This document shows positions 8,969 through 16,668 of a stretch of 64,000 nucleotides of DNA, piece by piece (position 1 is the stretch's first letter; each line of letters opens with the position of its first letter). A program made the translations under genes and the position numbers. Where the stretch lies: NCBI RefSeq assembly GCF_002117485.1, contig NZ_CP021030.1, forward strand, positions 3,537,001 through 3,601,000, in the 5' to 3' direction. The stretch is from Rhizobium sp. NXC14. Its GTDB lineage: Bacteria > Pseudomonadota > Alphaproteobacteria > Rhizobiales > Rhizobiaceae. Below the pieces are notes generated by a model that saw only the letters and a list, made by a program, of their open reading frames with translations, had not been told where the DNA came from and searched no databases.

Positions 8969-9475
8969 GGCGGCCGGTGCCGTTCTGGCGATCTCCTGCG
9001 TGCGGTTGACCGTATATGGCTTGGACATCGCGCTCTTCAGATAACCATCGACCGCGTGCGACGAGAGATCGAGAATGATCGCAATCTCATCGCTGCTCGT
9101 GCGTTTCGCCGACAACGCAGCTCTTCGATCTGGCGCCGGCTAGACGTTTCCGGCAAGCCATCTTCCGGATTGCTGTTGCGTGAGAGGCGGTCCAGAATCT
9201 CACGCAGCCATAGCGCATTGCCACAGAGTACTCCCGTGCCGACATCGCTGCCCGAGTAGCGAAAATGTATTGCTTCCGGTCAGTGTCGTGCAATGCGAAG
9301 GGATGTTCAGGCCGGACACCTGGAACAGCGCGTCGAGGCGGCAATTTTCCTGATTGGCAGCACCGCCCGCAATCGATCCATCCTCGCAGAAGATCGGCGG
9401 AACCGTACGCTTCATCGGCGTCACCGGTCTGATGCCATAGAAGAGATCGACGTGCTCGTGAGAGCCGGCAAGATT
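8969..9475 (-). pseudogene. Frameshifted remnant of a LuxR-type (autoinducer-domain) regulator
   Basis: Minus-strand homology to a LuxR-family protein continues through successive reading frames. It runs AGSHEHVDLFYGIRPVTP to FQVSGLNIP in one frame, FALHDTDRKQYIF in the next, RYSGSDVGTGVLCGNALWLR to ETSSRRQIEEL in the third, then back to the first for the helix-turn-helix SSDEIAIILDLSSHAVDGYL and KSAMSKPYTVNRTQEIA. At least three frameshifts are needed to join them. The N-terminal half of the expected protein is not visible. The order matches the end of an autoinducer-binding domain followed by a GerE HTH. It cannot make a functional protein. Confidence 0.75.
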
Positions 9476-9537
9476 TTTTTCGCTCGTTCACCGGCCACTC
9501 CGGCACCTAAATTTGTTATCAAAGTCTTACGTTGGGC

Positions 9538-9552
9538 TTAGGCAATTTTTAA
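9538..9552 (+). promoter_or_regulatory. Candidate CtrA box upstream of sciP (TTAG-N7-TTAA)
   Basis: Matches 7 of 8 fixed positions of the alphaproteobacterial CtrA motif TTAA-N7-TTAA, 52 bp before the sciP start. sciP is a CtrA-controlled gene in Caulobacter. Assignment is by motif and context only. Confidence 0.45.
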
Positions 9553-9603
9553 ATGTGGCAGGCTAGAGTGGCGCTCGTGGTCTTGCGTTGTGTAGAGAGT
9601 CCA

Positions 9604-9879
9604 ATGACCGAAATGATACGTCCCCGAGTGAAATATGTCATCGGCCCCGATGGCAGCCCCCTGACCATCGCGGACCTTCCGCCGCCCAATACGCGGCGCT
9701 GGGTAATCCGCCGCAAGGCAGAGGTTGTCGCGGCTGTTCGCGGTGGCCTGTTGAGCTTGGAAGAGGCCTGCGAGCGTTACACGCTCACGGTCGAAGAATT
9801 TCTTTCCTGGCAGTCGTCGATCAACAGCCACGGCCTCGCCGGGCTGCGCACCACCCGCATCCAGCAGTATCGCCACTGA
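9604..9879 (+). CDS. sciP: CtrA inhibitor SciP (DUF1153 family)
   Basis: 91-residue small helix-turn-helix protein. The sequence is nearly that of Caulobacter SciP as I recall it: YVIGPDGSPLTIADLPPPNT, RRWVIRRKAEVVAAVRGGLL, SLEEACERYTLTVEEFLSWQ and GLAGLRTTRIQQYRH. SciP binds CtrA at target promoters and blocks RNA polymerase recruitment, giving cell-cycle-timed repression. I choose the methionine of MTEMIRPRVKYV because homologs begin there; an upstream methionine adds 17 unconserved residues. It shares the neighbourhood with ctrA and chpT. Confidence 0.95.
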   Translation: MTEMIRPRVKYVIGPDGSPLTIADLPPPNTRRWVIRRKAEVVAAVRGGLLSLEEACERYTLTVEEFLSWQSSINSHGLAGLRTTRIQQYRH

Positions 9880-9900
9880 TCACGCGCCATTCGTCGCCAC

Positions 9901-10368
9901 TTATTTCGGGCCCGACGCATCTCCCATCAGGGAATGAAGAAGGCCCGAAATCATTGACGAGGCCGCGTAGCACCAGAGGCCGGGCTGCGTGAAGGCATCC
10001 GCCAACCCCGTTGTCTTCGCCGCCGCAATGACGATCGCGACAAGCAGTACGTCCATCATTGACCACTTGGACAGATGCGGCACGACGCGACGATAGAAGA
10101 GGCTCCCGGCCCCGCTGCCGGCAGCCGTCGCTTCCGCCGCAATCCCGATCATCTTCAGAAACGGAAGCACGATCGAGACCAGCGCGACGATCAGCGCCAG
10201 CAGCCCATCTCCGCCTTTCCAGAGCGAGACGACGATTTCGATGAGCGACGGAGTCTGATCGAAGAAATACAGCGTCTCGAAACGGACCAGCGGCAAGATC
10301 AGGCCAAGCGCCAGGAGGAACGGCGCTGTCACGAGAAGAGCAGGGCGGACGATCGAAAGCGCGCTCAT
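9901..10368 (-). CDS. Paraquat-inducible protein A (PqiA)-like membrane protein
   Basis: 155 residues, an integral membrane protein with about four hydrophobic segments: VRPALLVTAPFLLALGLILP, LIEIVVSLWKGGDGLLALIV, VLPFLKMIGIAAEA and KWSMMDVLLVAIVIAAAK. The central KWSMMDVLLVA motif and LPLVRFETLYFF are typical of PqiA domains. Canonical E. coli PqiA has two such domains plus zinc ribbons; this is a single-domain form, common in alphaproteobacteria. The start chosen (MSALSIVRPALL) has GAGG 9 nt upstream. Convergent with sciP. PqiA proteins are linked to envelope lipid transport; the role here is unknown. Confidence 0.75.
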   Translation of the reverse strand: MSALSIVRPALLVTAPFLLALGLILPLVRFETLYFFDQTPSLIEIVVSLWKGGDGLLALIVALVSIVLPFLKMIGIAAEATAAGSGAGSLFYRRVVPHLSKWSMMDVLLVAIVIAAAKTTGLADAFTQPGLWCYAASSMISGLLHSLMGDASGPK

Positions 10369-10503
10369 TCCCAAAGACCTCGCGCAAATCCGACATTTTT
10401 CATGAACACTGCGTCTCCCTGAGGATCTGTTCCACCCGCTTGGCACGACCGCGCCGCCGTGTCACCGTCGGCTGCAATAAATATCTGAGTACGAGGAAAG
10501 ACG

Positions 10504-10782
10504 ATGGATATCCGAAATGAGGAAGGCGAATCCGGCGGCCGTTATGCCGTGGATGTCGAGGGACACGAGGCGGAGATGACCTATTCACGTGCGTCGCCGA
10601 AGCTCGTGATCATCGATCACACGGCGGTTCCCGATGCCCTGCGTGGCAAGGGCGTCGGCCAGGCATTGGCGCTTCACGCGGTGGGAGCGGCCCGCGCCGG
10701 CGGTTGGAAGATCATTCCGCTCTGTCCGTTCTTCAAGGCGCAAGCACAACGTCATCCGGAATGGCAGGATGTCGTGAACTGA
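10504..10782 (+). CDS. Small GNAT-fold N-acetyltransferase (YjdJ/GTN5-like)
   Basis: 92 residues, typical of the short GNAT proteins. The motif HTAVPDALRGKGVGQALALHAV contains the acetyl-CoA pyrophosphate-binding loop RGKGVGQAL, and the C-terminus CPFFKAQAQRHPEW is characteristic of the family. Acceptor substrate unknown. It is divergent from the PqiA-like gene with 135 bp between them, and is preceded by GAGGAAAG about 10 nt before the ATG. Confidence 0.8.
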   Translation: MDIRNEEGESGGRYAVDVEGHEAEMTYSRASPKLVIIDHTAVPDALRGKGVGQALALHAVGAARAGGWKIIPLCPFFKAQAQRHPEWQDVVN

Positions 10783-10850
10783 TTCGCGACGCTTGAAGCG
10801 GTCGTCGCGTGGAGCGGCGGCGTGCGGACGCAAAACAAGGGAAACACCAA

Positions 10851-10891
10851 AAGCCATGTATGACGGACGGCACGCCCATCATACATGGCTT
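10851..10891. terminator. Perfect 13-bp inverted repeat between convergent genes, probable bidirectional terminator
   Basis: AAGCCATGTATGA at 10851-10863 pairs exactly with TCATACATGGCTT at 10879-10891, with a 15-nt loop. It sits between the small GNAT (plus) and the fliJ-like gene (minus). On the minus strand the stem ends in CTTTTGG; on the plus strand there is no T tract. The large loop is unusual for a terminator. Confidence 0.5.
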
Positions 10892-10938
10892 CTCTCTGGC
10901 GAATCCCGGGGCGCCGACGCCGGCGCCCGCATTTTCTC

Positions 10939-11292
10939 TCAGGCCCTGGCGGCGCGGGCGCCGCTGTCACGTTCTTCCAGCGCCGTCGCCCTTGCAAATT
11001 CCGCCTGCATCTCCTCAAGCGCCAATTCCAGCGCCTCTTCCTGCATCTTCAGTTCCTTGATTGAAACCTGCAGGTTGTCGGCCCGCTGACGCGCGGCCTT
11101 GGCGAAGGTCGGATAAGCAAAGTGATTCGGGTCGGATATACCGGACTTCTTTTCCTCGACGACGATCTGGCTCTCCAGATCCTTCGTCATCCGTTCGAAT
11201 TCGGACATCATCATCTGCAATTGCTGCAATTGACGTCGTTTTTCGTTCACCTGAAACTCTTTCAGGCGAACGAGACTTTCTCGCGACTTCAT
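10939..11292 (-). CDS. fliJ: FliJ-like flagellar export chaperone
   Basis: 117 residues, almost entirely charged coiled coil, starting MKSRESLVRLKEFQVNEKRR and followed by long heptad-like stretches (QQLQMMMSEFERMTKDLESQ, LKMQEEALELALEEMQAEFA). This matches the size and N-terminal pattern of FliJ, the soluble component of the flagellar type III export ATPase complex. Genes of this type often sit next to ctrA in alphaproteobacteria. I use the second of two nearby ATGs because GGGAG then lies 8 nt upstream. FliJ is poorly conserved, so the name is a moderate-confidence call. Confidence 0.65.
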   Translation of the reverse strand: MKSRESLVRLKEFQVNEKRRQLQQLQMMMSEFERMTKDLESQIVVEEKKSGISDPNHFAYPTFAKAARQRADNLQVSIKELKMQEEALELALEEMQAEFARATALEERDSGARAARA

Positions 11293-11449
11293 ACGCATTA
11301 CTCCCGTGATGCGAGACCCCGGCTCAACTTGAAAACCGCCCTGCGCGCCGCTTTGACACGGTTTGCTAAAAAATTTCCTGCGATATTAACAAAAACCTAC
11401 CGCTGGTAACCTTTCGTTTACGGGCATCGTTAATGATAGGCCCGATGAT

Positions 11450-11464
11450 TTAAGGGTCGGTAAA
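11450..11464 (+). promoter_or_regulatory. Candidate CtrA box (TTAA-N7-TAAA) upstream of ctrA
   Basis: 7 of 8 matches to the CtrA motif TTAA-N7-TTAA, 266 bp before the ctrA start. Consistent with autoregulation, but not tested. Confidence 0.4.
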
Positions 11465-11636
11465 TGCCACGGCATGAAGTTCGAACCTTTTCATTGGCGA
11501 GTCGGATGAATCACTTAGCGCTGTTTCCTAATGTTAAAGTTGAGGAACGCCTTTTTGAGATTCCTATTGGAAAACAGAGAAATGGAAAAATTATTTAATA
11601 AATTCGATACTCCTTGCCAGAGTGAATTAGAATTTG

Positions 11637-11644
11637 TTAACCAT
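11637..11644 (+). promoter_or_regulatory. CtrA half-site-like TTAACCAT upstream of ctrA
   Basis: Matches the alternative CtrA-associated motif TTAACCAT, 86 bp before the ctrA ATG. The 8-mer is short and occurs elsewhere in the window, so confidence is low. Confidence 0.35.
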
Positions 11645-11730
11645 TTCGTGGCAGCTTCCAAATCACGTAGCTTGTTCGGGTAGCGTGTTGGGGGCCAGAC
11701 CACCTTTCGGCGGCGGTAAAGGGGATAATT

Positions 11731-12432
11731 ATGCGGGTACTTCTCATCGAGGATGACAGCGCTACGGCGCAGAGCATCGAATTGATGCTCAAATCAGAAA
11801 GTTTTAATGTTTACACCACCGATCTCGGTGAAGAAGGCGTCGATCTGGGCAAGCTGTATGATTACGACATCATCCTTCTCGATCTGAACCTGCCCGACAT
11901 GTCCGGATATGAAGTGCTCCGCACTCTCCGGCTTTCCAAGGTCAAGACACCGATCCTGATTCTGTCGGGCATGGCAGGCATCGAGGACAAGGTTCGCGGC
12001 CTCGGCTTCGGCGCCGACGACTACATGACCAAGCCGTTCCACAAGGACGAACTGGTCGCCCGCATCCACGCTATCGTTCGCCGCTCCAAGGGTCACGCCC
12101 AGTCGGTCATCATGACCGGCGAGTTGATCGTCAATCTTGACGCCAAGACTGTCGAAGTCGGAGGCCAGCGCGTCCACCTGACGGGCAAGGAATATCAGAT
12201 GCTGGAGCTGCTGTCGCTTCGCAAGGGCACCACGCTCACCAAGGAAATGTTCCTGAACCACCTTTACGGCGGTATGGACGAGCCGGAACTGAAGATCATC
12301 GACGTCTTCATCTGCAAGCTGCGCAAGAAGCTCGCCAACGCCGCCGGCGGCGCCAACTACATCGAAACCGTCTGGGGCCGTGGTTACGTTCTTCGCGAGC
12401 CGGATGGCACCGAATATGCGGAAACCGCTTGA
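11731..12432 (+). CDS. ctrA: Cell-cycle response regulator CtrA
   Basis: 233-residue OmpR/PhoB-type response regulator and the essential alphaproteobacterial cell-cycle master regulator. The receiver has the acidic pair in [20 protein letters not shown], the phospho-acceptor Asp51 in [19 protein letters not shown], and Lys in [17 protein letters not shown]. The winged helix follows ([53 protein letters not shown]). Length and sequence are those of rhizobial CtrA. It has its own terminator and is encoded near its phosphodonor ChpT and its antagonist SciP. Confidence 0.98.
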   Translation: MRVLLIEDDSATAQSIELMLKSESFNVYTTDLGEEGVDLGKLYDYDIILLDLNLPDMSGYEVLRTLRLSKVKTPILILSGMAGIEDKVRGLGFGADDYMTKPFHKDELVARIHAIVRRSKGHAQSVIMTGELIVNLDAKTVEVGGQRVHLTGKEYQMLELLSLRKGTTLTKEMFLNHLYGGMDEPELKIIDVFICKLRKKLANAAGGANYIETVWGRGYVLREPDGTEYAETA

Positions 12433-12460
12433 TCTTCCGATCCCCCTTATCGGATGAAGA

Positions 12461-12490
12461 AATCCCGCCCTTTCGGCGGGATTTTTCGTT
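12461..12490 (+). terminator. Rho-independent terminator of ctrA
   Basis: Perfect stem AATCCCGCC / GGCGGGATT at 12461-12483 with a 5-nt loop, followed by TTTCGTTT. It begins 29 bp after the ctrA stop codon. Confidence 0.9.
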
Positions 12491-12649
12491 TGTACCGCCG
12501 GCGCTGCCGTCGCATTAGAGGGAGCCCGCTTGATCTGGTCGAATAGGCTGATATCCCGGTCAAGGAAAAGCGCAGCGTCAGCCGGAGCCCGGCGGCGCTT
12601 TCGGCACTATGCTCGGGGACGGCCGATGCGGCCGGGAAGAAAGCTGCTG

Positions 12650-13012
12650 TCAGGCAGCAATCGCGCGGTTTCCGAAAACCGCGGTTAGGATCTTACGATC
12701 GAACGGCTTCAGCAGGAAATCGGTGGCGCCGGCTCGTTTACCCGCCATCAGCTTCTTTAGATCCGCCTCGATAACGCAGTAATAGATCTTGACCTCTTTG
12801 CCGCCGTCCATGGCGCGGATGGCCGCGATGAGATCGAGCGCACCTTCCATGCCGGAATCGACGATCAGGTATTCCGGCAACTCTGTCTGGCAGCGCTGCA
12901 GCGCCTCGGCGGCATTGGAGGCCTCGCTGACGAGAAAGTCGAGTTCGGAGAGAATGCGCTTGCCGACCTTACGGACAATATCCGAATTATCGGTGATCAT
13001 GAACCTTTGCAT
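12650..13012 (-). CDS. Single-domain CheY-like receiver protein next to chpT
   Basis: 120 residues, a receiver domain with no output domain. The phospho-acceptor is Asp52 in EYLIVDSGMEG, and the conserved lysine is Lys102 in GATDFLLKPFD. The usual double acidic pocket near the N-terminus is reduced to Thr7-Asp8, and the Thr/Ser after beta-4 appears replaced (YYCVIEADL). It lies downstream of chpT on the same strand with a 118-bp gap, a neighbourhood often kept in rhizobia. It may act as a phosphate sink or adaptor in the ChpT network. That role is inference. Confidence 0.8.
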   Translation of the reverse strand: MQRFMITDNSDIVRKVGKRILSELDFLVSEASNAAEALQRCQTELPEYLIVDSGMEGALDLIAAIRAMDGGKEVKIYYCVIEADLKKLMAGKRAGATDFLLKPFDRKILTAVFGNRAIAA

Positions 13013-13130
13013 GACTGCTCCTTTCCCCGCATTCGTCGTAACGAGGGGTCTTCCACAACCTAAGAGAATAGGTCCATCAGGCTAAGGAATCGTTACCAGA
13101 CGGGCGAGAGCATGCTGCTGCACCCGAAAA

Positions 13131-13778
13131 TCAGACCGCAGCAACCGTCGCAGTAAACACCAGTTCGTCCGGGCTTGCGCTGTGGTCAAGCGTCATTCCG
13201 CACTCCTCGGCCAGAAGCACGGCGTAGTACGGCTGGATCGAATGGGCGTCGATCGCTTCCTCGATCGTGCCCGTCGATATCTCGACGAATTTCGGCGGCA
13301 GACGCATCAACTTGCCTTTCGCCGTCAGCGTGAACTTGGCGTCGAATTCGGGATTTTCGAGCGTTACCTCGAGCACCCCGCCGCGCGGAATCGCCGAATA
13401 GGCGACGAGGAAGAGGTTGAGCAGCAGCTTGACGCGGTTCTTGGCGACGATGGCACGCGGTCCATTCCAGATCACCTCGGTCTTCTTCTCGGCGAGTGCA
13501 AAATCCTTCGCGGCCCGCTCGGCCTCGCCGGTATCGATCGAGGCCCCGACGGATCCGGAGGCGCCGAAGGCGAGGCGCGCGAATTTCAAACGGACCGAGG
13601 CGTTGAGCGCACTGGTGCGGATCAGATCCATTGCATCGGAATCAGCGCCGCCTTCATCCAAGAGTTCCAGGCCGTTGTTGATCGCGCCGACGGGCGAGAT
13701 GACGTCGTGGCAAACGCGGCTGCAGAGAAGCGCGGCCAGATCCGGGCCGGACAGGGTGAGGTTCGGGTTCTTGGACAT
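13131..13778 (-). CDS. chpT: Histidine phosphotransferase ChpT
   Basis: 215 residues. ChpT passes phosphate from the CckA hybrid kinase to CtrA and CpdR. The N-terminal helical hairpin holds the DHp-like motif LLCSRVCHDVISPVGAINNG with phosphorylatable His24, and the C-terminal part is a degenerate ATPase-like domain (VKLLLNLFLVAYSAIPRGG, SIQPYYAVLLAEECG) lacking kinase motifs, as expected. Of two adjacent ATGs the second has AGGAG 6 nt upstream, so I start there. Encoded opposite ctrA with the receiver gene between them. Confidence 0.93.
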   Translation of the reverse strand: MSKNPNLTLSGPDLAALLCSRVCHDVISPVGAINNGLELLDEGGADSDAMDLIRTSALNASVRLKFARLAFGASGSVGASIDTGEAERAAKDFALAEKKTEVIWNGPRAIVAKNRVKLLLNLFLVAYSAIPRGGVLEVTLENPEFDAKFTLTAKGKLMRLPPKFVEISTGTIEEAIDAHSIQPYYAVLLAEECGMTLDHSASPDELVFTATVAAV

Positions 13779-13884
13779 CATCGTCTCCTGAAAGGCGGCA
13801 ATCTCATCGCGCCCGCAAATATGCTTCATCAAAATTGCGCGAAGTTTGCGATCGTATTCCGCGCCATAATGACACCATATTTGG

Positions 13885-13899
13885 TAAACCGATTGTTAA
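13885..13899 (+). promoter_or_regulatory. Candidate CtrA box (TAAA-N7-TTAA) in the chpT-eipA divergent gap
   Basis: 7 of 8 matches to TTAA-N7-TTAA, 74 bp before the eipA start and 107 bp before the chpT start. In Brucella the eipA promoter is reported as a direct CtrA target, which supports the call. Confidence 0.5.
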
Positions 13900-13972
13900 G
13901 ATCATCGGCGCAAAATGCAGCAATCGACGCGAGCGGGTGCCCGCTCCAGCCAAACGACGAACGGATGACATC

Positions 13973-14560
13973 ATGCGCCCTCGATTTCCGCACCGATTCA
14001 TTGGCTTCTGCAGGTTGCTTTCGGCCCTCGTCTTCTCCTCGCTGATGATTGCCGCGCCGGCCGCCGCCCAGAACAACGGGCAGTATACGATGCAGGAAAT
14101 CATCGATACCGGCCACTCCTTCTTCGGCTCAGCCAGTGGCGGCCTTGCCAAGGTGGTCGAGAGCGCCTTCCAGAAATACGGCCTGCCGAACGGTTATATT
14201 CTCGGGCAGGAAGGCGGCGGCGCCTTCATCGCCGGTCTCACCTACGGCGAGGGCCAACTCAACACCAAGAATGCCGGCGAGCATCCGCTCTACTGGCAGG
14301 GCCCGTCTCTCGGCATCGATTACGGCGGCCAGGGTTCGCGCGTCATGATGCTGGTCTACGACCTGCCCTCTATCGACGGCATCTATGCCCGCTTCGGCGG
14401 CGTCAGCGGTTCGGCCTATGTGATCGCCGGCTTCGGCATGACGGTGCTGAAAAACAATGACGTGCTGGTTGTGCCGATCCGCACCGGCGTCGGCGCCCGC
14501 CTCGGGGTCAATGTGGGTTATCTCAAGATCACCCAAGCGCCGACCTGGAACCCCTTCTGA
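13973..14560 (+). CDS. eipA: Periplasmic envelope integrity protein EipA (DUF1134)
   Basis: 195 residues with a signal peptide (FCRLLSALVFSSLMIAAPA, cleavage near AAAQ). The DUF1134 fold follows: YTMQEIIDTGHSFFGSASGG, VESAFQKYGLPNGYILGQE, YGEGQLNTKN, YWQGPSLGIDYGGQGSRVMM and VIRTGVGARLGVNVGYLKIT-type segments near the end. Brucella EipA is a small beta-barrel periplasmic protein needed for envelope stress resistance and virulence and is under CtrA control. The start MRPRFPHRF was chosen because it gives a normal signal peptide; upstream methionines would bury it. Molecular function is not established. Confidence 0.88.
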   Translation: MRPRFPHRFIGFCRLLSALVFSSLMIAAPAAAQNNGQYTMQEIIDTGHSFFGSASGGLAKVVESAFQKYGLPNGYILGQEGGGAFIAGLTYGEGQLNTKNAGEHPLYWQGPSLGIDYGGQGSRVMMLVYDLPSIDGIYARFGGVSGSAYVIAGFGMTVLKNNDVLVVPIRTGVGARLGVNVGYLKITQAPTWNPF

Positions 14561-14676
14561 GGCCGTAAAGCGGCAGGAATCGGCCGCCGCCGGCGCCGGC
14601 GGCCTTGCCATGCGTGCCATGCCTCTTTAATCATCGCGGCTGACCCCGCATTAACTGTCGAACCGATGGCCGCGCC

Positions 14677-15837
14677 GTGATCGAATACGCTCTCTTGTTC
14701 GGATTGGGCTTCCTGACCGCGGCCTTCCTCGTCTTTCTGGTTTCGCCGGCCGTTCACCGCCGCATTGTCTGGTATACCGAGAACCGCCTGAAGGCGACAA
14801 TGCCCCTGAGCCCGCAGGAGGTTCGCGCCCAGAAGGATATGGTGCGCGCGCTTCATGCCGCCGAAAATGCCCGCACCACCCAGGACCTTCTGCGTGAGCG
14901 CGAGAAATCCCTGTCTCTCCAGCTGCGCCACGATGCGCTCGCCGTCGATGCCGGCAGGCTCGCCGCCGAGATTGGCGAATTGCAGGCCCAGATCGGCGAG
15001 ATGCACGTCGAGGCGGCCGAGCAGCGCTCGCACCTGCGTAAGGATGAGAGCTATATCAGCCAACTGAAGACCAATCTGCATATTGCCGAACAATCCGCCG
15101 CCAACAAGGAGGCCGAACTGACGGCAATGCGGACGCGGCTGAGCAAACTCAGCGAACAGGCCGACGGGCTGAGAATCGATCTCGCCGCGCGTGAGACCGA
15201 AGCGGAAAGCCTGAAATTCCGCGCCAACGCGTTGTGCGACGAACGCGACACCTTGCGCCAGGACGTCAACTTGCTGCAGAAGCGGGCTAGGGATGTCGAG
15301 CAGAAACTGACGCAGCAGCAGCATTTGGTGATCCGCCTGGAGGACAAGGCTGCGCGCGAAAGTGCTTCCGCCTCCGAGAAGGAAACGCAGCTCGCCCGCC
15401 GTCAGCAGGAGATCGCCAAGTTGAAGGAGCAGTTGAAAGCCGCCAATGCCGAGATCCGCAAGATCAACCGGGTGCTGCGCGACGCCGGCCTGGCCAAGAT
15501 AGCGGCAGAACTACCGACGGAACTGACAGTCGAAGACACGACCGCATCCGTGCTCGACATGGCCGCTGTGACGGCTGAGATAGGCGAGGATGTCCGCAAG
15601 CGCAGCGCCGCCCTTGCCGAACGCTTGCAGAAGGCAAAGTCCGTCACCGGACGCGATGGCGCGATCCGCGAGGAGATCGCCTCGATCGCCGCCAACATGG
15701 TGGCGCTGACCGCACTCAACGAAGGCCCTTCGTCGCCGATCCGCGCGCTACTGCCGGATGCCGGCAACAAAAATCCGAGCGATCGCGTCAGTCTTGCAGA
15801 CAGGGCGGCCGCCATCATCGCCAATCCGCTGCGTTAA
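14677..15837 (+). CDS. Membrane-anchored coiled-coil protein of unknown function
   Basis: 386 residues starting at GTG. One N-terminal transmembrane segment (ALLFGLGFLTAAFLVFLVSP) is followed by RRIVWYTENRLKATMPLSPQ and EVRAQKDMVRALHAAENA, then roughly 190 residues of charged coiled coil ending about INRVLRDAGL. The C-terminal ~110 residues contain shorter helices (IREEIASIAANMVALTALNE) and a small tail. I cannot name a family. It lies 116 bp after eipA and may follow it in transcription. The architecture suggests a cytoplasmic scaffold tethered to the inner membrane, an inference only. Confidence 0.8.
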   Translation: MIEYALLFGLGFLTAAFLVFLVSPAVHRRIVWYTENRLKATMPLSPQEVRAQKDMVRALHAAENARTTQDLLREREKSLSLQLRHDALAVDAGRLAAEIGELQAQIGEMHVEAAEQRSHLRKDESYISQLKTNLHIAEQSAANKEAELTAMRTRLSKLSEQADGLRIDLAARETEAESLKFRANALCDERDTLRQDVNLLQKRARDVEQKLTQQQHLVIRLEDKAARESASASEKETQLARRQQEIAKLKEQLKAANAEIRKINRVLRDAGLAKIAAELPTELTVEDTTASVLDMAAVTAEIGEDVRKRSAALAERLQKAKSVTGRDGAIREEIASIAANMVALTALNEGPSSPIRALLPDAGNKNPSDRVSLADRAAAIIANPLR

Positions 15838-15840
15838 AGC

Positions 15841-16662
15841 TCATAGCCGCCCCATGGCGGAGGCCATGGAAAACAATGCGATCCCTGTCGCAGTTGCCGC
15901 GTTGAGACTATCGAGCTCGTCCGATTGGGGAATGCGCGCGCTCTGAAACCGCGCCAGCAGCGCCTCCGGCAAGCCCTCCCCCTCCGTGCCGATGACGAGC
16001 GCCATGCGTGCCGCAGCGGGAATGGCGCGGATGTCGGTCTTTCCGTGCGGCGAAAGCGTCCAGATGGCAAAGCCCCGTTGGGCAAGCGTCCGGAGCAGGT
16101 CCAGCGCCTTGCCGCCGCGCCGGTGCGGAACGCTAAGCACCGAGCCGACCGACACACGTAACGCCTTGCGATAGAGCGGATCGCAGCAGGTTTCGTCGAG
16201 CAACACAGCATCCGCCCGGAAGGCAGCAGCATTGCGAAACATCGAGCCGGCATTGTCGTGGTTGGAAATGCCGCAGCCGACCAGCACCAGCGCCCGTTCC
16301 GGCAATGCGTCGAGAAGTGCCGCCTCGCCACGGTCCTCTCGCTTTCCAAGGGCGAGAACGCCGCGATGCAGATGAAAGCCGACGACACCATCGAGCACTT
16401 CGGCCTCGGCGACATAAACCGGCACACTAGCCGGAAACCGTTCCAGGATGGATTGCAGGCCGTCGACGCGATTGCGCAGCAGCAGGATTTTCTCGGCCGA
16501 GAAGCCGCGACGTGCCGCATGCGCCTCGACGAGCATGCGCAGCACGACAGTGCCTTCGGCGATAAAGCGGTTTTCCCGGCCCGTCAGGTCACGCTCTCTT
16601 ATATCGCGAAACTCGGCGATGCGTGGATCGTTGGCGCTGTCGATGACGATCGGGGCGACCAT
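15841..16662 (-). CDS. SpoU/TrmH-family RNA 2'-O-ribose methyltransferase
   Basis: 273 residues. An N-terminal substrate-binding region (VIDSANDPRIAEFRDIRERD, RFIAEGTVVLRMLVEAHAAR) precedes the knotted SPOUT domain. Motif 1 is NHDNAGSMFRNAAAF, motif 2 is LVIGTEGEGLPEALL, and motif 3 is SDELDSLNAATATGIALFSM. It should transfer a methyl group from S-adenosylmethionine to a ribose in rRNA or tRNA; the target nucleotide cannot be read from sequence. Its stop codon is 3 bp from that of the coiled-coil gene, so the pair is tightly convergent. Confidence 0.92.
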   Translation of the reverse strand: MVAPIVIDSANDPRIAEFRDIRERDLTGRENRFIAEGTVVLRMLVEAHAARRGFSAEKILLLRNRVDGLQSILERFPASVPVYVAEAEVLDGVVGFHLHRGVLALGKREDRGEAALLDALPERALVLVGCGISNHDNAGSMFRNAAAFRADAVLLDETCCDPLYRKALRVSVGSVLSVPHRRGGKALDLLRTLAQRGFAIWTLSPHGKTDIRAIPAAARMALVIGTEGEGLPEALLARFQSARIPQSDELDSLNAATATGIALFSMASAMGRL

Positions 16663-16668
16663 CCCGCC

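Larger units (their letters stand above)
11293..11730 (+). other. 438-bp region between fliJ and ctrA with candidate CtrA sites
   Basis: Divergent control region. It turns AT-rich from about 11340 and contains two CtrA-like sequences listed separately, at 11450-11464 and 11637-11644. I see no credible protein gene. It presumably holds more than one ctrA promoter, as in other alphaproteobacteria. Confidence 0.55.

Noticed and set aside
8955..8977. GC-rich hairpin after pssA as a terminator
   Set aside because: The stem has a mismatch and there is no T tract on either strand.
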